Source: Nonomuraea basaltis (GTDB lineage: Bacteria; Actinomycetota; Actinomycetes; Streptosporangiales; Streptosporangiaceae). From it: a stretch of DNA of 64,000 nt. The notes under the pieces are model-generated. The model did no database searches and had not been told where the DNA came from. It worked only from the letters and a program-made list of their open reading frames with translations. Below, in pieces: positions 26,518 through 34,769 of the stretch; position 1 is the first letter of the stretch, and every line of letters starts with the position of its first letter. The stretch covers positions 19,333-83,332 of the forward strand of contig NZ_VCJS01000035.1 of assembly GCF_005893125.1 (NCBI RefSeq), written 5' to 3'. A program made the position numbers and the translations under genes.

Positions 26518-27096
26518 CTGTACGTCTACCGGGCCCGTTTCGCCGAGATCCGCCGGCGCCGCACCGACGTCGTGCTCGACCTCGGGTTCGGCATCGAGTA
26601 CACCGCGCCGGTCACCCTGCGGGTGCCTGGCAGTCTCACCGTACGGCCGGTCAAGGCGTGGCTGGCCGAGCGCGACAACATCAGTCTCTTGCGGCTGGAT
26701 GTGTCCAACCCGCGCAAGCTGACGGGCGAGGTCATCGACGGCGCCGCGCCGCCGTACGTGTATCGGGCGCGCGACGTGCGGGTCATCGACGGCGACACGT
26801 TGGAGGCGCTGCTGCTGCCTCTCGACGGTGTCGCCATCAAGGCCAAGCTGCGGCTGGCCGGCCTCAACGTGGCCGAGAAGGACACCGGCCGCGGCGCCAG
26901 TGTGGCCGCTCACGTTCGTGGCTGGGTGGACGGCCAGGCCGAACTGCTCGTCGAGACGCAGAAGAACCATCGCGAGAAGTACGGGCGGATGCTGGCAACG
27001 CTGCGCAGCGCACTCACTGGGGTGTCGTTGAACGAACTGCTGCTGGAGCACGGCCTGGCCGAGCCGTACGACGGGGGTGCCCGTGCCGGGGCGTAA
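26497..27096 (+). CDS. staphylococcal-nuclease (SNase) domain protein, phage module
   Basis: 199 aa. Residues 1-85 form an uncharacterised domain. Residues about 88-190 are an SNase/thermonuclease domain with the calcium and catalytic set visible: 'VRVIDGDTLEA' (Asp), 'LRLAGLNVAEKD' (Arg and Glu) and 'EKYGRMLATL' (second Arg). The predicted activity is Ca-dependent phosphodiester hydrolysis; no signal peptide is present, so it acts inside the cell or with the virion. ATG 26497 lacks a clear SD. It overlaps the next gene by 20 nt. Position right after the capsid end suggests it belongs to the original head operon. Confidence 0.75.
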   Translation: MTPTSRDLYVYRARFAEIRRRRTDVVLDLGFGIEYTAPVTLRVPGSLTVRPVKAWLAERDNISLLRLDVSNPRKLTGEVIDGAAPPYVYRARDVRVIDGDTLEALLLPLDGVAIKAKLRLAGLNVAEKDTGRGASVAAHVRGWVDGQAELLVETQKNHREKYGRMLATLRSALTGVSLNELLLEHGLAEPYDGGARAGA

Positions 27097-27574
27097 GCAG
27101 CCCAGCGTGGACGCGCTCGTCAAGGCGTACGAGGCGGGCACGTCGATACGGAAGCTGGCAGCCCAACTCGGCGTGTCCCACACCGCTATCCACCGGAAGC
27201 TGAAGGGCCGCGTCGTCATGCGCCCGATCGGCGGAAGGGCCGGCGGCAACCTCATCCCCCAGGAGGTGCGGGACAAGGTAGCCGACGCCTACGCCAGAGA
27301 CGTGCCGATGGCGGACATCATGGCCGAGTTCGACGTGTGCGATGAAACGGTGCGCCGTATCGCGGACGAGGCGGGGATACCGCGGCGGCCGGTCGGCGGG
27401 CGGCAGCGTCTTGACCCTGCCCAGATTGCGGAGCTGAGCCGCCAGGAGTGGCCGCCCGACGCGATAGCGGTTCTCGTGGGCGCGAGCCCTTCCCGTGTCC
27501 GGACAATCCTGCGCGATCTCGCCGAGGACTTCGCCGAAATGTCGGAGGCAGACGCTAACACACCAGGTGAATGA
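27077..27574 (+). CDS. multi-HTH DNA-binding protein
   Basis: 165 aa, GTG start overlapping the nuclease-like gene. Three tandem helix-turn-helix units of the resolvase/Hin type can be read: 'GTSIRKLAAQLGVSHTAIHR', 'DVPMADIMAEFDVCDETVRR' and 'WPPDAIAVLVGASPSRVRTI'. No catalytic domain is present. It ends overlapping the start of another multi-HTH gene (ATGA). The same HTH style forms the N-terminus of the Vsr-like endonuclease at 40081. It may be a regulator, or a targeting module left from a homing endonuclease. Confidence 0.65.
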   Translation: MPVPGRKQPSVDALVKAYEAGTSIRKLAAQLGVSHTAIHRKLKGRVVMRPIGGRAGGNLIPQEVRDKVADAYARDVPMADIMAEFDVCDETVRRIADEAGIPRRPVGGRQRLDPAQIAELSRQEWPPDAIAVLVGASPSRVRTILRDLAEDFAEMSEADANTPGE

Positions 27575-28146
27575 CACTGCCCGGCATGGCATCGCCCTCA
27601 AGCACGACACGTACCGGCATTAGGGTGGACGAGGCGGCCGCCCTCTACAGGCAGGGGTGGACGCTTCGGAAGATCGCGGCCGAGCACCGATGTTCGTTCC
27701 AGCGGCTATCCACGCTCCTGCGCCAGCGTGCAGACGTGAAGATGCGGACCCCGTCCCATCCGCGGGCGCTGCGGCTGTCTCCTGATAAGCAGGCGGCGAT
27801 TCGGGCTGCGATCGAGCAGAAGATGAACCAGGCGGAGATCGCCCGGTTGGTGGAGGTGACCCCATCGACGGTGGCGCGGCTGGCCGAGCGGGAGGGGCTT
27901 GAACTCTTCAAGGGGAAGCGGCTGTCGTGGAACGTCGATCGGGCCCGCCAGATGCGCGCCGACAACATCTCCTACGAGCGGATCGCCGACGAGCTCGGCG
28001 TGGCCCCCATGACCGTGTGGCGGCAGCTCAATCCCGCTACCTCAAGGACGCGCGTGTTTACGGCTGGTGGCGGGCACGTGCAGGGGCGAAGCGAGGTCAC
28101 GGCCGGCCCTTGGTCAGGGCAGCCTCTTCTGGTAGGCCGACGGTGA
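27571..28146 (+). CDS. second multi-HTH DNA-binding protein
   Basis: 191 aa, start overlapping the previous stop (ATGA). HTH units: 'GWTLRKIAAEHRCSFQRLST', 'KMNQAEIARLVEVTPSTVAR' and 'NISYERIADELGVAPMTVWR'. The last 35 residues are Gly/Arg-rich and may be read-through into non-coding DNA at a junction. Paralogous in style to the preceding gene; likely a pair acting on related DNA sites. Confidence 0.6.
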   Translation: MTLPGMASPSSTTRTGIRVDEAAALYRQGWTLRKIAAEHRCSFQRLSTLLRQRADVKMRTPSHPRALRLSPDKQAAIRAAIEQKMNQAEIARLVEVTPSTVARLAEREGLELFKGKRLSWNVDRARQMRADNISYERIADELGVAPMTVWRQLNPATSRTRVFTAGGGHVQGRSEVTAGPWSGQPLLVGRR

Positions 28147-28308
28147 GCTCGAGTGCGAGACGCATGCACGCACGACTGCATTGACTTCGTCCAGGTAGGC
28201 GGCTAGCCGTCGCTGATTTGGATGGCCCACCGCATCCCAGCTCTCCAGGACCGGAGCGGTCTGCAGAACACGCGGCATGACGCTGGGCCTGGCAAAGATA
28301 CTCTCCAC
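28114..28308 (-). CDS. small hypothetical protein or gene remnant
   Basis: 64 aa (MESIFARPSVMPRVLQ...), open back to a TAG, with an in-frame alternative of a few more residues. The 'RRLAAYLDEVNAVVRACVSH' segment looks helical and protein-like. It overlaps the end of the multi-HTH gene on the other strand. Between 28309 and 28518 only short minus-strand pieces in two frames are seen (VNLTSHELGVLTEA, DLTALNATMLVSAGP), suggesting a frameshifted small gene. No family recognised. Confidence 0.3.
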   Translation of the reverse strand: MESIFARPSVMPRVLQTAPVLESWDAVGHPNQRRLAAYLDEVNAVVRACVSHSSSPSAYQKRLP

Positions 28309-28518
28309 GACCTCAGCATCACCTCGGATCTCCTCAGCGGAAGCCGCTGATCCCTAACCCGCCTCTTCCGCGAAGCAGGCGGTCGTTGGTGGTCAGGGTC
28401 CGGCGGAGACGAGCATGGTCGCGTTCAAGGCCGTCAGGTCCGCGTCGGGGAGATGCCGGTCGTGGCTTCGGTCAGGACTCCGAGTTCATGCGAGGTGAGG
28501 TTCACCCGCCGTCTTCGG

Positions 28519-29295
28519 TCAGCCAGCTTGAGTGAGAGTGTCGATTGCGGTGACGTCTTCGGTTGTGAGGGCGAAGCCTTGCAGGTCGAAGTTGGTGGCG
28601 ATGCGTTCCCGGCGGGAGGACCTGGGCAGGATCACGATGTCGTGTTCCAGATGCCAGCGGAGGACGACCTGGGCGGGAGTGACTTCGTGCCTTTGGGCGA
28701 TCTCGGTGAGGACTGGGTTGTGCAGGTCGGTGTTCTTAAGGCCGCTGTAGCCCTCGACGACCACCCCTCGGTGGCGGTGCTCCTCCAGCAGGGCTGGGTC
28801 GTGCTGCGACGGGCTCCACGGAATCTGGTTGACCGCCGGCTGCTGTCCGGTCGCCTTGGTCAGTAGGTCGATCTGTGCCGGGCTGTAGTTGCTGACCCCG
28901 ACGTTACGGACCAGTCCGGCGTCCTTGGCGGCCAACAGTTCCTGCCACGTCGGGACGAGCTCGTCCCGGCTCGTCGGCCAGTGGATCAGCCAGAGATCCA
29001 CGTAGCCGGTGTCGAGCAGCCGAAGACTCGACTCCAGAGTACGACGGGCATGCCGCGCGTCCTGCGGTCGGAGTTTGGTGGTGACGAAGATCTGCTCCCG
29101 GTCCAGGCCACTGTCTTTCACGGCTCTGCCGACGTCTGACTCGTTCTGGTACAAGGTCGCGGTGTCGACATGTCGGTAACCGATCTCAAGCGCCGCACGC
29201 ACCGACTCGTACGCGGTCTTGGGCGGGAGCTGCCAGGTCCCAAAACCGATCAACGGCAGCGCAGTACCACCAGGTAGGTTCACTGTTTTGGTCAT
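28519..29295 (-). CDS. aldo/keto reductase, NADPH-dependent
   Basis: 258 aa, the usual AKR length, starting at ATG 29295; the frame is open far upstream but homology-like sequence begins here. The catalytic tetrad is visible: Asp and Tyr in 'HVDTATLYQNE', Lys in 'VTTKLRPQD' and His in 'WLIHWPTS'. Cofactor end 'ILPRSSRRERIATNFD' is typical. TIM-barrel cytosolic reductase of carbonyl compounds, similar to 2,5-diketogluconate reductase types. The gene is isolated, on the minus strand, between phage segments; nothing around it suggests a pathway. Confidence 0.9.
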   Translation of the reverse strand: MTKTVNLPGGTALPLIGFGTWQLPPKTAYESVRAALEIGYRHVDTATLYQNESDVGRAVKDSGLDREQIFVTTKLRPQDARHARRTLESSLRLLDTGYVDLWLIHWPTSRDELVPTWQELLAAKDAGLVRNVGVSNYSPAQIDLLTKATGQQPAVNQIPWSPSQHDPALLEEHRHRGVVVEGYSGLKNTDLHNPVLTEIAQRHEVTPAQVVLRWHLEHDIVILPRSSRRERIATNFDLQGFALTTEDVTAIDTLTQAG

Positions 29296-29630
29296 GCGTA
29301 GCATTCTGCCGCAACACCCTGTCCATCTCGGCTCCGTGATGATCATGGTTGGGTTCGGTCGCCGGAATGGGCGCACTTTCGTCCCGGGCGCAACGCCTGC
29401 TCCAGTGCTACTGCGACGACGGCACGTCCCCAACGCCGAACTGCGCGCCCTCTCGCGCGCCGCGGTCTCCACCAAGAGCCTGTCCTCGATGATGTCTTGG
29501 CTTGGTCGACGCGTAGTCCACAGCAGCCGTCGCTGGCATCGGTGGTTCCCTACCTCACGCCTACATCGCCGACCGCCGCCCCGACGAAATCGGTCGGAGC
29601 GGCGGCCCATGCCCGTGATGAAGGCGGCGG
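29296..29630. other. intergenic region without recognised gene
   Basis: 335 bp between the aldo/keto reductase start and the hydrolase stop. It should contain the reductase promoter on the minus strand. Open frames here have no start or family resemblance. Confidence 0.4.
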
Positions 29631-31301
29631 TTACTCGTAGATCAGTCCCACGCCTGGGACGCACTTGGGCTTCTTAGGAGTCATGACGAGGCCGTCTATG
29701 GTTGTCGGAGCCTGCAACGGTCCGCCCTGGACCTTCACCCCCGCGTAGTACTCAAAGCGGACCGGCCGGAAGATGTCGCACGGGTCCTTGGGAATGTACT
29801 GGGCCGGGATCCAGGTCGACCCTTCTCCGCTGCCACTACCACCGCCAGGTGAACCCGTGTCGGGGCCGCCCGGAGTCGGCGGGTCGGGGAACGGTCGCAC
29901 CTTGTTGGGGTCGAACCAGAGGTCCCACGACAGGACGATGCCGTCCGGGGTGATGGAGCGGCACACGCTGTCGATGTCGGTGTCCTCGCAGAGCTGCGAC
30001 CCGTTGGTGGCCGCCCATTCGTTGACCGCCTGGATCTCCTCTGGCGCCGCGACCAACGGCTGCGGATTGATGGTCAGGGTGCTGTACTTCGGCCCCTTCG
30101 GAAAGAGTGCCGGCATCTTTTCCGCCAGGAAGGTGGCGAGCGCCTTGCCGATGGCCACCGCACCGAGCTCGTTCGGGTGGAAGCTCTCCTGGTACGACTG
30201 GAACGGCTTGCTCAAAAGCAGATCCGGGCGGTAGACGAGGCCCTGGAAGTACGAGTCGGGCTGGCCGAGCTCATGTCCCGCGACCACGCTGGTGCTGTTC
30301 GGCCCAGCTGTGTTCGGGTCGAAGATGTGGACCTTGGTCTGCGGAAAGCTGGCCTGGAACTGCGCCACCCCGTCCCGGATGGCCTGGTTCACTTTGACCG
30401 CGAAGGGATACATCATGTCCATGGTGCGGCCGGTGATCTCACGGATGCCGGTGTTGCCCGACGCCTTGACCCCCAGCGGGTAGAGCGCCACCACGATTTC
30501 CGCCTCCCCGTGGGTTTCCCGGACACTCCACAGGCCGTGGGCGACTTTGTTCTTCAGGTCGGCGATTCGCGGCTCCAGCCGGCCAATCTCGAGGGCGACG
30601 GATCGCTCCTGTTCCGCGTCCCACAACAATGATCCTAAGAGGGAGCTGTTGGACGGCCACAGGTAAGCCGTGGCCGCGGTGCTGACCATGTCGGCGAAAC
30701 CGGCGTCGTTACCGCCGAGCCCGAAGTAGACGAGCTTGGCCGTGCTCGGGACGTCGTGGGTCTGTGGCGGGTTGCGGACGACCGTCCCGCCCTTTCTTTC
30801 CATCTGCGCCTCGTCGAGGTGTTTGATCCACGCGCCGGACGAAGCATGGAAGAAGAGCCTGTCGCGTCCGATGACCGTTTCCATCTTGTCCGAGGTGAGG
30901 GTCATCCTGCGTAACGGGTTGCGGGCCATTTCCAGGGCCGCCCAGGCCACGTAGAAGGGGGCCAGACCAGACTTGTGGGTGAAGTCCTCCGTACCATCGG
31001 CCTTCGTCAGGTACTTGTGGTTGTGGCTGGCGCCCTCACCGCTGGTGTAGCTGTCGCCGTAAACGACCGCGTCGTATGGATCCGGTGCCGTCCCGCCGGG
31101 ACAGGTCGGTGGGCATGGTAGTGGGGTCGTTGGCGGCGGGAGCGTCGGGCCCGCCCCCATTCGCGCGAACGAAGGTCGAAGCAGCGACGGTACCGGATCG
31201 GCGCTGGCTATAGCGGCCGGCAGGAGCAGCCCCAGGGCGGCGAACAGCGCCGTCAGTACGACGCGTGCCCGGGCACGTCTTTTGACACGGAAAGGTGGCA
31301 T
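29631..31301 (-). CDS. secreted SGNH/GDSL hydrolase
   Basis: About 556 aa, ATG 31301 with SD GGGAGG. Residues 1-34 are a Sec signal peptide (basic RVKRRARAR, hydrophobic core, AIASA cleavage). Block I 'VVYGDSYTSGEG' has nucleophile Ser84. Block III 'GLGGNDAGF' lies at about 194-202, and block V 'ESFHPNELG' has the catalytic His near 375. This is the SGNH esterase/lipase fold, acting outside the cell. A Pro/Gly-rich linker and a 70-residue C-terminal domain with four Cys follow. The substrate cannot be told; actinomycete relatives act on lipids or acetylated sugars. Confidence 0.85.
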   Translation of the reverse strand: MPPFRVKRRARARVVLTALFAALGLLLPAAIASADPVPSLLRPSFARMGAGPTLPPPTTPLPCPPTCPGGTAPDPYDAVVYGDSYTSGEGASHNHKYLTKADGTEDFTHKSGLAPFYVAWAALEMARNPLRRMTLTSDKMETVIGRDRLFFHASSGAWIKHLDEAQMERKGGTVVRNPPQTHDVPSTAKLVYFGLGGNDAGFADMVSTAATAYLWPSNSSLLGSLLWDAEQERSVALEIGRLEPRIADLKNKVAHGLWSVRETHGEAEIVVALYPLGVKASGNTGIREITGRTMDMMYPFAVKVNQAIRDGVAQFQASFPQTKVHIFDPNTAGPNSTSVVAGHELGQPDSYFQGLVYRPDLLLSKPFQSYQESFHPNELGAVAIGKALATFLAEKMPALFPKGPKYSTLTINPQPLVAAPEEIQAVNEWAATNGSQLCEDTDIDSVCRSITPDGIVLSWDLWFDPNKVRPFPDPPTPGGPDTGSPGGGSGSGEGSTWIPAQYIPKDPCDIFRPVRFEYYAGVKVQGGPLQAPTTIDGLVMTPKKPKCVPGVGLIYE

Positions 31302-31391
31302 GTGAACCTCCCTTGATGACGCGTGGCTTGCCGCAGCAGCATGCTCCGCGGCGCCCGTCGCTAGCATCGGGCGGTTCCCCTATCCCACCCC

Positions 31392-34256
31392 CTACATCGA
31401 CCCGGCGTCCGGGCCGGCGGCTGCTCGGTCGCCCTGGGCCTGCGCGTCCGCGGTCAGGTGCTGGGTGAGCGTGACGCGCGACTGGACGCCGAGCTTCGCG
31501 AAGGTGCGGGAGAGGTGAGCCTCCACCGTCTTGGGGCTCAGGTACAGCCGCTCCGCGATCTGTTGATTCGTCAATCCGCCCACCGCGAGGTCGGCGATCT
31601 GCCGTTCCCGGGTGGTGAGCGCGGAGAGCGGACCGGCCGATTGCCGCTGTCCCCGGGGCACTCGGGCGGCCAGCCGGCGTTCATCGCGCGCCAACGCGGC
31701 GGACAACCAGGCCGCACCGGCGGCGGCGTACAGGGATTTGGCCTGGCCTATCTCGTTCCGCACCTTCACGACCGAGCCCAGAGCGGCATACAGCTCGGCG
31801 GCGAGTTGCCGCGTGAGCCCCTCCTCGACCGGCGCGCCGGCGGCGGCGAAATGGTCGGCGCCTTGTGCCGCGTGAACAGCCGCTTCCTTCGATCGCCCGG
31901 AATGCATGAGCACCTTCGCCTGCGCCCGATGCGCAAATCCCAATTGATGGGACAGACCCGACTTCATCGCCCGGGAAAGGGCGCGTTCAGCGAGCGAGTC
32001 GGCCTCGGGCTGGGTACCGGCGGTGGCTGTGGTCATCGCTTGGAGGGCCAGGCAGTACGTCCTGGTCCATTCGTCGGCCGGGTCCTCCCCGGTCAACGCC
32101 GCGAGAGCGCGGTCCGGCCGCCCGGCCTCGGCGTAGACCAGCGCGAGGTCGAGCTGCGCCAGCCCGGACCACCAGCCCGACCGGGGCCGGGTCCCGGAGA
32201 TCCGTTCGGCCAGGTCCAGGGCGGCCCGCGGTCCGTCCCGCCACAACAGCGGACGCAGCAACAGGATGCTGGACATGGCCAGGGTCTCCCGGCTGTGGAT
32301 CAGCCGGGACGCCTCGCGGGCCTCCTCGGCAGCGGTCACCGCCTCGGACAGCCGGCCCTGCCGCTCGTTCAGCGCGGACAAGACGATGAGCAGGTACGGC
32401 ACGCTGTGGCTACGCCCGGCACGGTAGGCGATGTCCAGCGCGCGGCGCAGATGCCGCGACGCGTCGTCGTAGCGCCGCAGGTGGAGCTCGTTCCAGGCCA
32501 GCGGCGCGACCAGCTCAATGTGCGGCGCGAGCACATCGTCGGTCATGGCGTCCGTCAGCCACGCCGCCCGGTCGGCCTCGCTTCGGCTCTGTGCCACGTC
32601 GCCGTCGCGCAGACTGGCCAGCGCGTGGATGGTGCGGGCGGCCGATTCCAGCGCCTTGTCGTCGGTGTCCCTCAGGGACTGGATCGCGACGGCGGCCGCG
32701 AGCCGGGCTCTTCCCGGCTCCCGCCCCATCAACTCGACCGCGGCCAGCCCGAGCTGGGCCAGGCTGGTCGACCGGTCGCGCGCGTACGGCCGGGTCAGCT
32801 CGGTGGTGACCAGTGCTTTCGCCTCGTCGAAGTCGCCGAGCAGGCGATAGACCATCGAGGAGAAGCTCACCGCCGCGATCCGCAGCGGCCCCGGCGCCCG
32901 CATCACCTCCTGCAGGATCTGCCGGCTGGCCGCCAGATCGCCGGTCACCCCCAGCGCGCGGCCCAATGCCCATTGCAGTTGGACCCGCCACGAGGCCCGG
33001 TCCGCCTCATCCGGTAGCAACCGGATCGCTGTCCGCAACAGCCGGACGGCGGTGGACGGAGCGGCGTCCAGAGCCGCCGCGGCCGCCGCCTCCAGCGTCC
33101 GCACCGCCTGCAGGTCGCCGTGCTGCGCCGATCGTGCGGTGTGGTGGGCCAGCAGTTGCAGCGGGCCGCCGTTGGTGCGCAGATACTCCGCCGCCCGGTG
33201 GTGTGCGCGCAACCGCCAGGCCGCGCCGGCCATCCAGTACGCCGCGGCCCGAACCAGGGGGTGGCGGAACCGGAAAGAGGCGTCGGCCTCGACCACCAGG
33301 CCCACGCCGACCAGGTGGTCGATGGCGTGATCGAGGGCGGCCTCGGGCAGTTCGGTGATGGACGCGACGAGGTCCAGCGAAATCGGTTCGCCCGCCACCG
33401 CCGCCGCGCAGGCCACCTGCCGGACATCCGGCGTCAGGGCGGTCAGTTCGGTGCTGAGTACGTCCAGCAGTGCCCGCTCGGGTGCGCCGGTCGCCGCATC
33501 CCCGGCCTCCGCGAGGGCGGTGAGCGTCTCCACGCTGGCGTCGGCGAGCACCTGAAGGTAGAGCGGGTTTCCGTGGGTGGTGCGGTACAGCAGTCGTCGC
33601 CGGTCACGGTCCGCCTCCGGCAACAGCGCCGCCACGTCGCTCTCGCCCAGCGGACCGAGACTGATGTGGACAGTCGCGTCGCCGAGCTGGGCGACGGCCC
33701 GGGCGATGCCGGCGGGCACCTGGGCCGCGCGGTATGCGGTGGCGAGCAGCAACGGCGCCCGCGGCGGGCGGCGTAGCAGATACTCGGTCAGCTCCACAGA
33801 GGACTGATCCGCCCAGTGCAGGTCGTCGAGCACGATGGCGACCGGGCCGGCGGCCCCCTGGTCTTCGATGAGCCGACGCGCGCGCTGGAAGAGCCGGTAG
33901 CGGTCGAGCCCCGCGCGGCGGGCCTCGGACGGCCCGGTGGCATCCAGCAGCAACTCGGTCAGCGCGCGCTGCGCGTCGCGGCTCCGATCACCCGGCTGGG
34001 GTTCGAAGGCGGCGAGGTAGACGCCGAACGGCACGTCACGTTCGAACTCGGTCGCTTGACCGTGATGGACGGCGAAGCCACGGGCCCGGGCCAGATCGAC
34101 GAGTTCGGCGAGTAGACGGGTCTTCCCCATCCCCGGATCGCCACGCACCGCCACGGCCCGCAGCGCTCCGTCCGCCGCGCCCGACACGGCGCTCGCGAGG
34201 AGGCTGAGCTCAGCGTCGCGACCGATCGGCCTGCCGTATGTCGCTCCGTTGGCCAT
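31392..34256 (-). CDS. LAL-type LuxR family transcriptional regulator
   Basis: 954 aa from ATG 34256 with AGGGCGAG upstream. N-terminal STAND-like ATPase with Walker A RGDPGMGKTRLL (about 38-49) and Walker B 'VAIVLDDLHWADQSS'. A long TPR-like middle region follows (about 430-860). The C-terminal LuxR HTH begins with 'LTTRERQIADLAVGGLTNQQ' and ends 'PKTVEAHLSRTFAKLGVQSR'. This is the size and order of large ATP-binding LuxR regulators, which often control secondary metabolism or sugar use. The adjacent secreted hydrolase (89 nt downstream, same strand) is a plausible target. Confidence 0.88.
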   Translation of the reverse strand: MANGATYGRPIGRDAELSLLASAVSGAADGALRAVAVRGDPGMGKTRLLAELVDLARARGFAVHHGQATEFERDVPFGVYLAAFEPQPGDRSRDAQRALTELLLDATGPSEARRAGLDRYRLFQRARRLIEDQGAAGPVAIVLDDLHWADQSSVELTEYLLRRPPRAPLLLATAYRAAQVPAGIARAVAQLGDATVHISLGPLGESDVAALLPEADRDRRRLLYRTTHGNPLYLQVLADASVETLTALAEAGDAATGAPERALLDVLSTELTALTPDVRQVACAAAVAGEPISLDLVASITELPEAALDHAIDHLVGVGLVVEADASFRFRHPLVRAAAYWMAGAAWRLRAHHRAAEYLRTNGGPLQLLAHHTARSAQHGDLQAVRTLEAAAAAALDAAPSTAVRLLRTAIRLLPDEADRASWRVQLQWALGRALGVTGDLAASRQILQEVMRAPGPLRIAAVSFSSMVYRLLGDFDEAKALVTTELTRPYARDRSTSLAQLGLAAVELMGREPGRARLAAAVAIQSLRDTDDKALESAARTIHALASLRDGDVAQSRSEADRAAWLTDAMTDDVLAPHIELVAPLAWNELHLRRYDDASRHLRRALDIAYRAGRSHSVPYLLIVLSALNERQGRLSEAVTAAEEAREASRLIHSRETLAMSSILLLRPLLWRDGPRAALDLAERISGTRPRSGWWSGLAQLDLALVYAEAGRPDRALAALTGEDPADEWTRTYCLALQAMTTATAGTQPEADSLAERALSRAMKSGLSHQLGFAHRAQAKVLMHSGRSKEAAVHAAQGADHFAAAGAPVEEGLTRQLAAELYAALGSVVKVRNEIGQAKSLYAAAGAAWLSAALARDERRLAARVPRGQRQSAGPLSALTTRERQIADLAVGGLTNQQIAERLYLSPKTVEAHLSRTFAKLGVQSRVTLTQHLTADAQAQGDRAAAGPDAGSM

Positions 34257-34769
34257 CTCGCCCTGAACATCCAGTCCGGTGAGTGAAGATAGCAGAGACG
34301 CCCAGCCTAGTCGGATGATCGTCAGTTGGGAATACGTCACCGTTTCCGGCACATCAGACAAATCGAACGATGGCGAGTCATCGAGTTCGCGGTGCCGCCA
34401 GGCCGCGATCGGCCTATGGCCAGCGAGCATGTTTGCCCTGGTCAGCGACCGGAACCGCCGGTCAAGATCGTGTACTCCTGGAGGATTCGAACCTACGCAC
34501 GAGGCCGACCACAATCAGGGCTTTGACCCGGAAAGACGCCATGCTGCCACCTGCGTCTGTACGCCTCCTGTACGTGATCAAGGATCCGGAGGCTGTTGAA
34601 GCGATCCGTCTTCAGCCCTCCGAGTTGCAGATACGAGACAGCTTGGAGAGTGGCGTCGACGTTCACAGGTCTTGCGTCCAGGTACCGGAAGGATGTTCGT
34701 AGGGCTTCAGCCAGAGCTGGGGCTGATGGTGGCACTCTAGTGCCGACAAGCAGCTGCGGAGGATGTCGG
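34257..34769. other. intergenic region with a tRNA T-arm-like fragment and a short ORF remnant
   Basis: On the minus strand around 34510-34475 the sequence CGTAGGTTCGAATCCTCC has the T-loop GTTCGAATC with a 4/5-paired stem, like the 3' part of a tRNA. No D-arm, anticodon stem or matching acceptor strand is found upstream, so it is not a tRNA gene. It could be an attachment-site remnant. A minus-strand frame 34735-34493 (MPPSAPALAEALRTSFRYLD...) looks partly protein-like but has no family. Confidence 0.3.

Noticed and set aside
26374..27276. 300-codon minus-strand frame over the nuclease-like gene
   Set aside because: Antisense of the SNase-domain gene, which has its catalytic residues and operon context.
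31458..33017. 519-codon plus-strand frame
   Set aside because: Antisense of the LuxR regulator, whose HTH and Walker motifs are clear.
34475..34515. Possible tRNA gene on the minus strand
   Set aside because: Only a T-arm-like segment is present; no anticodon arm, D-arm or acceptor partner can be paired.
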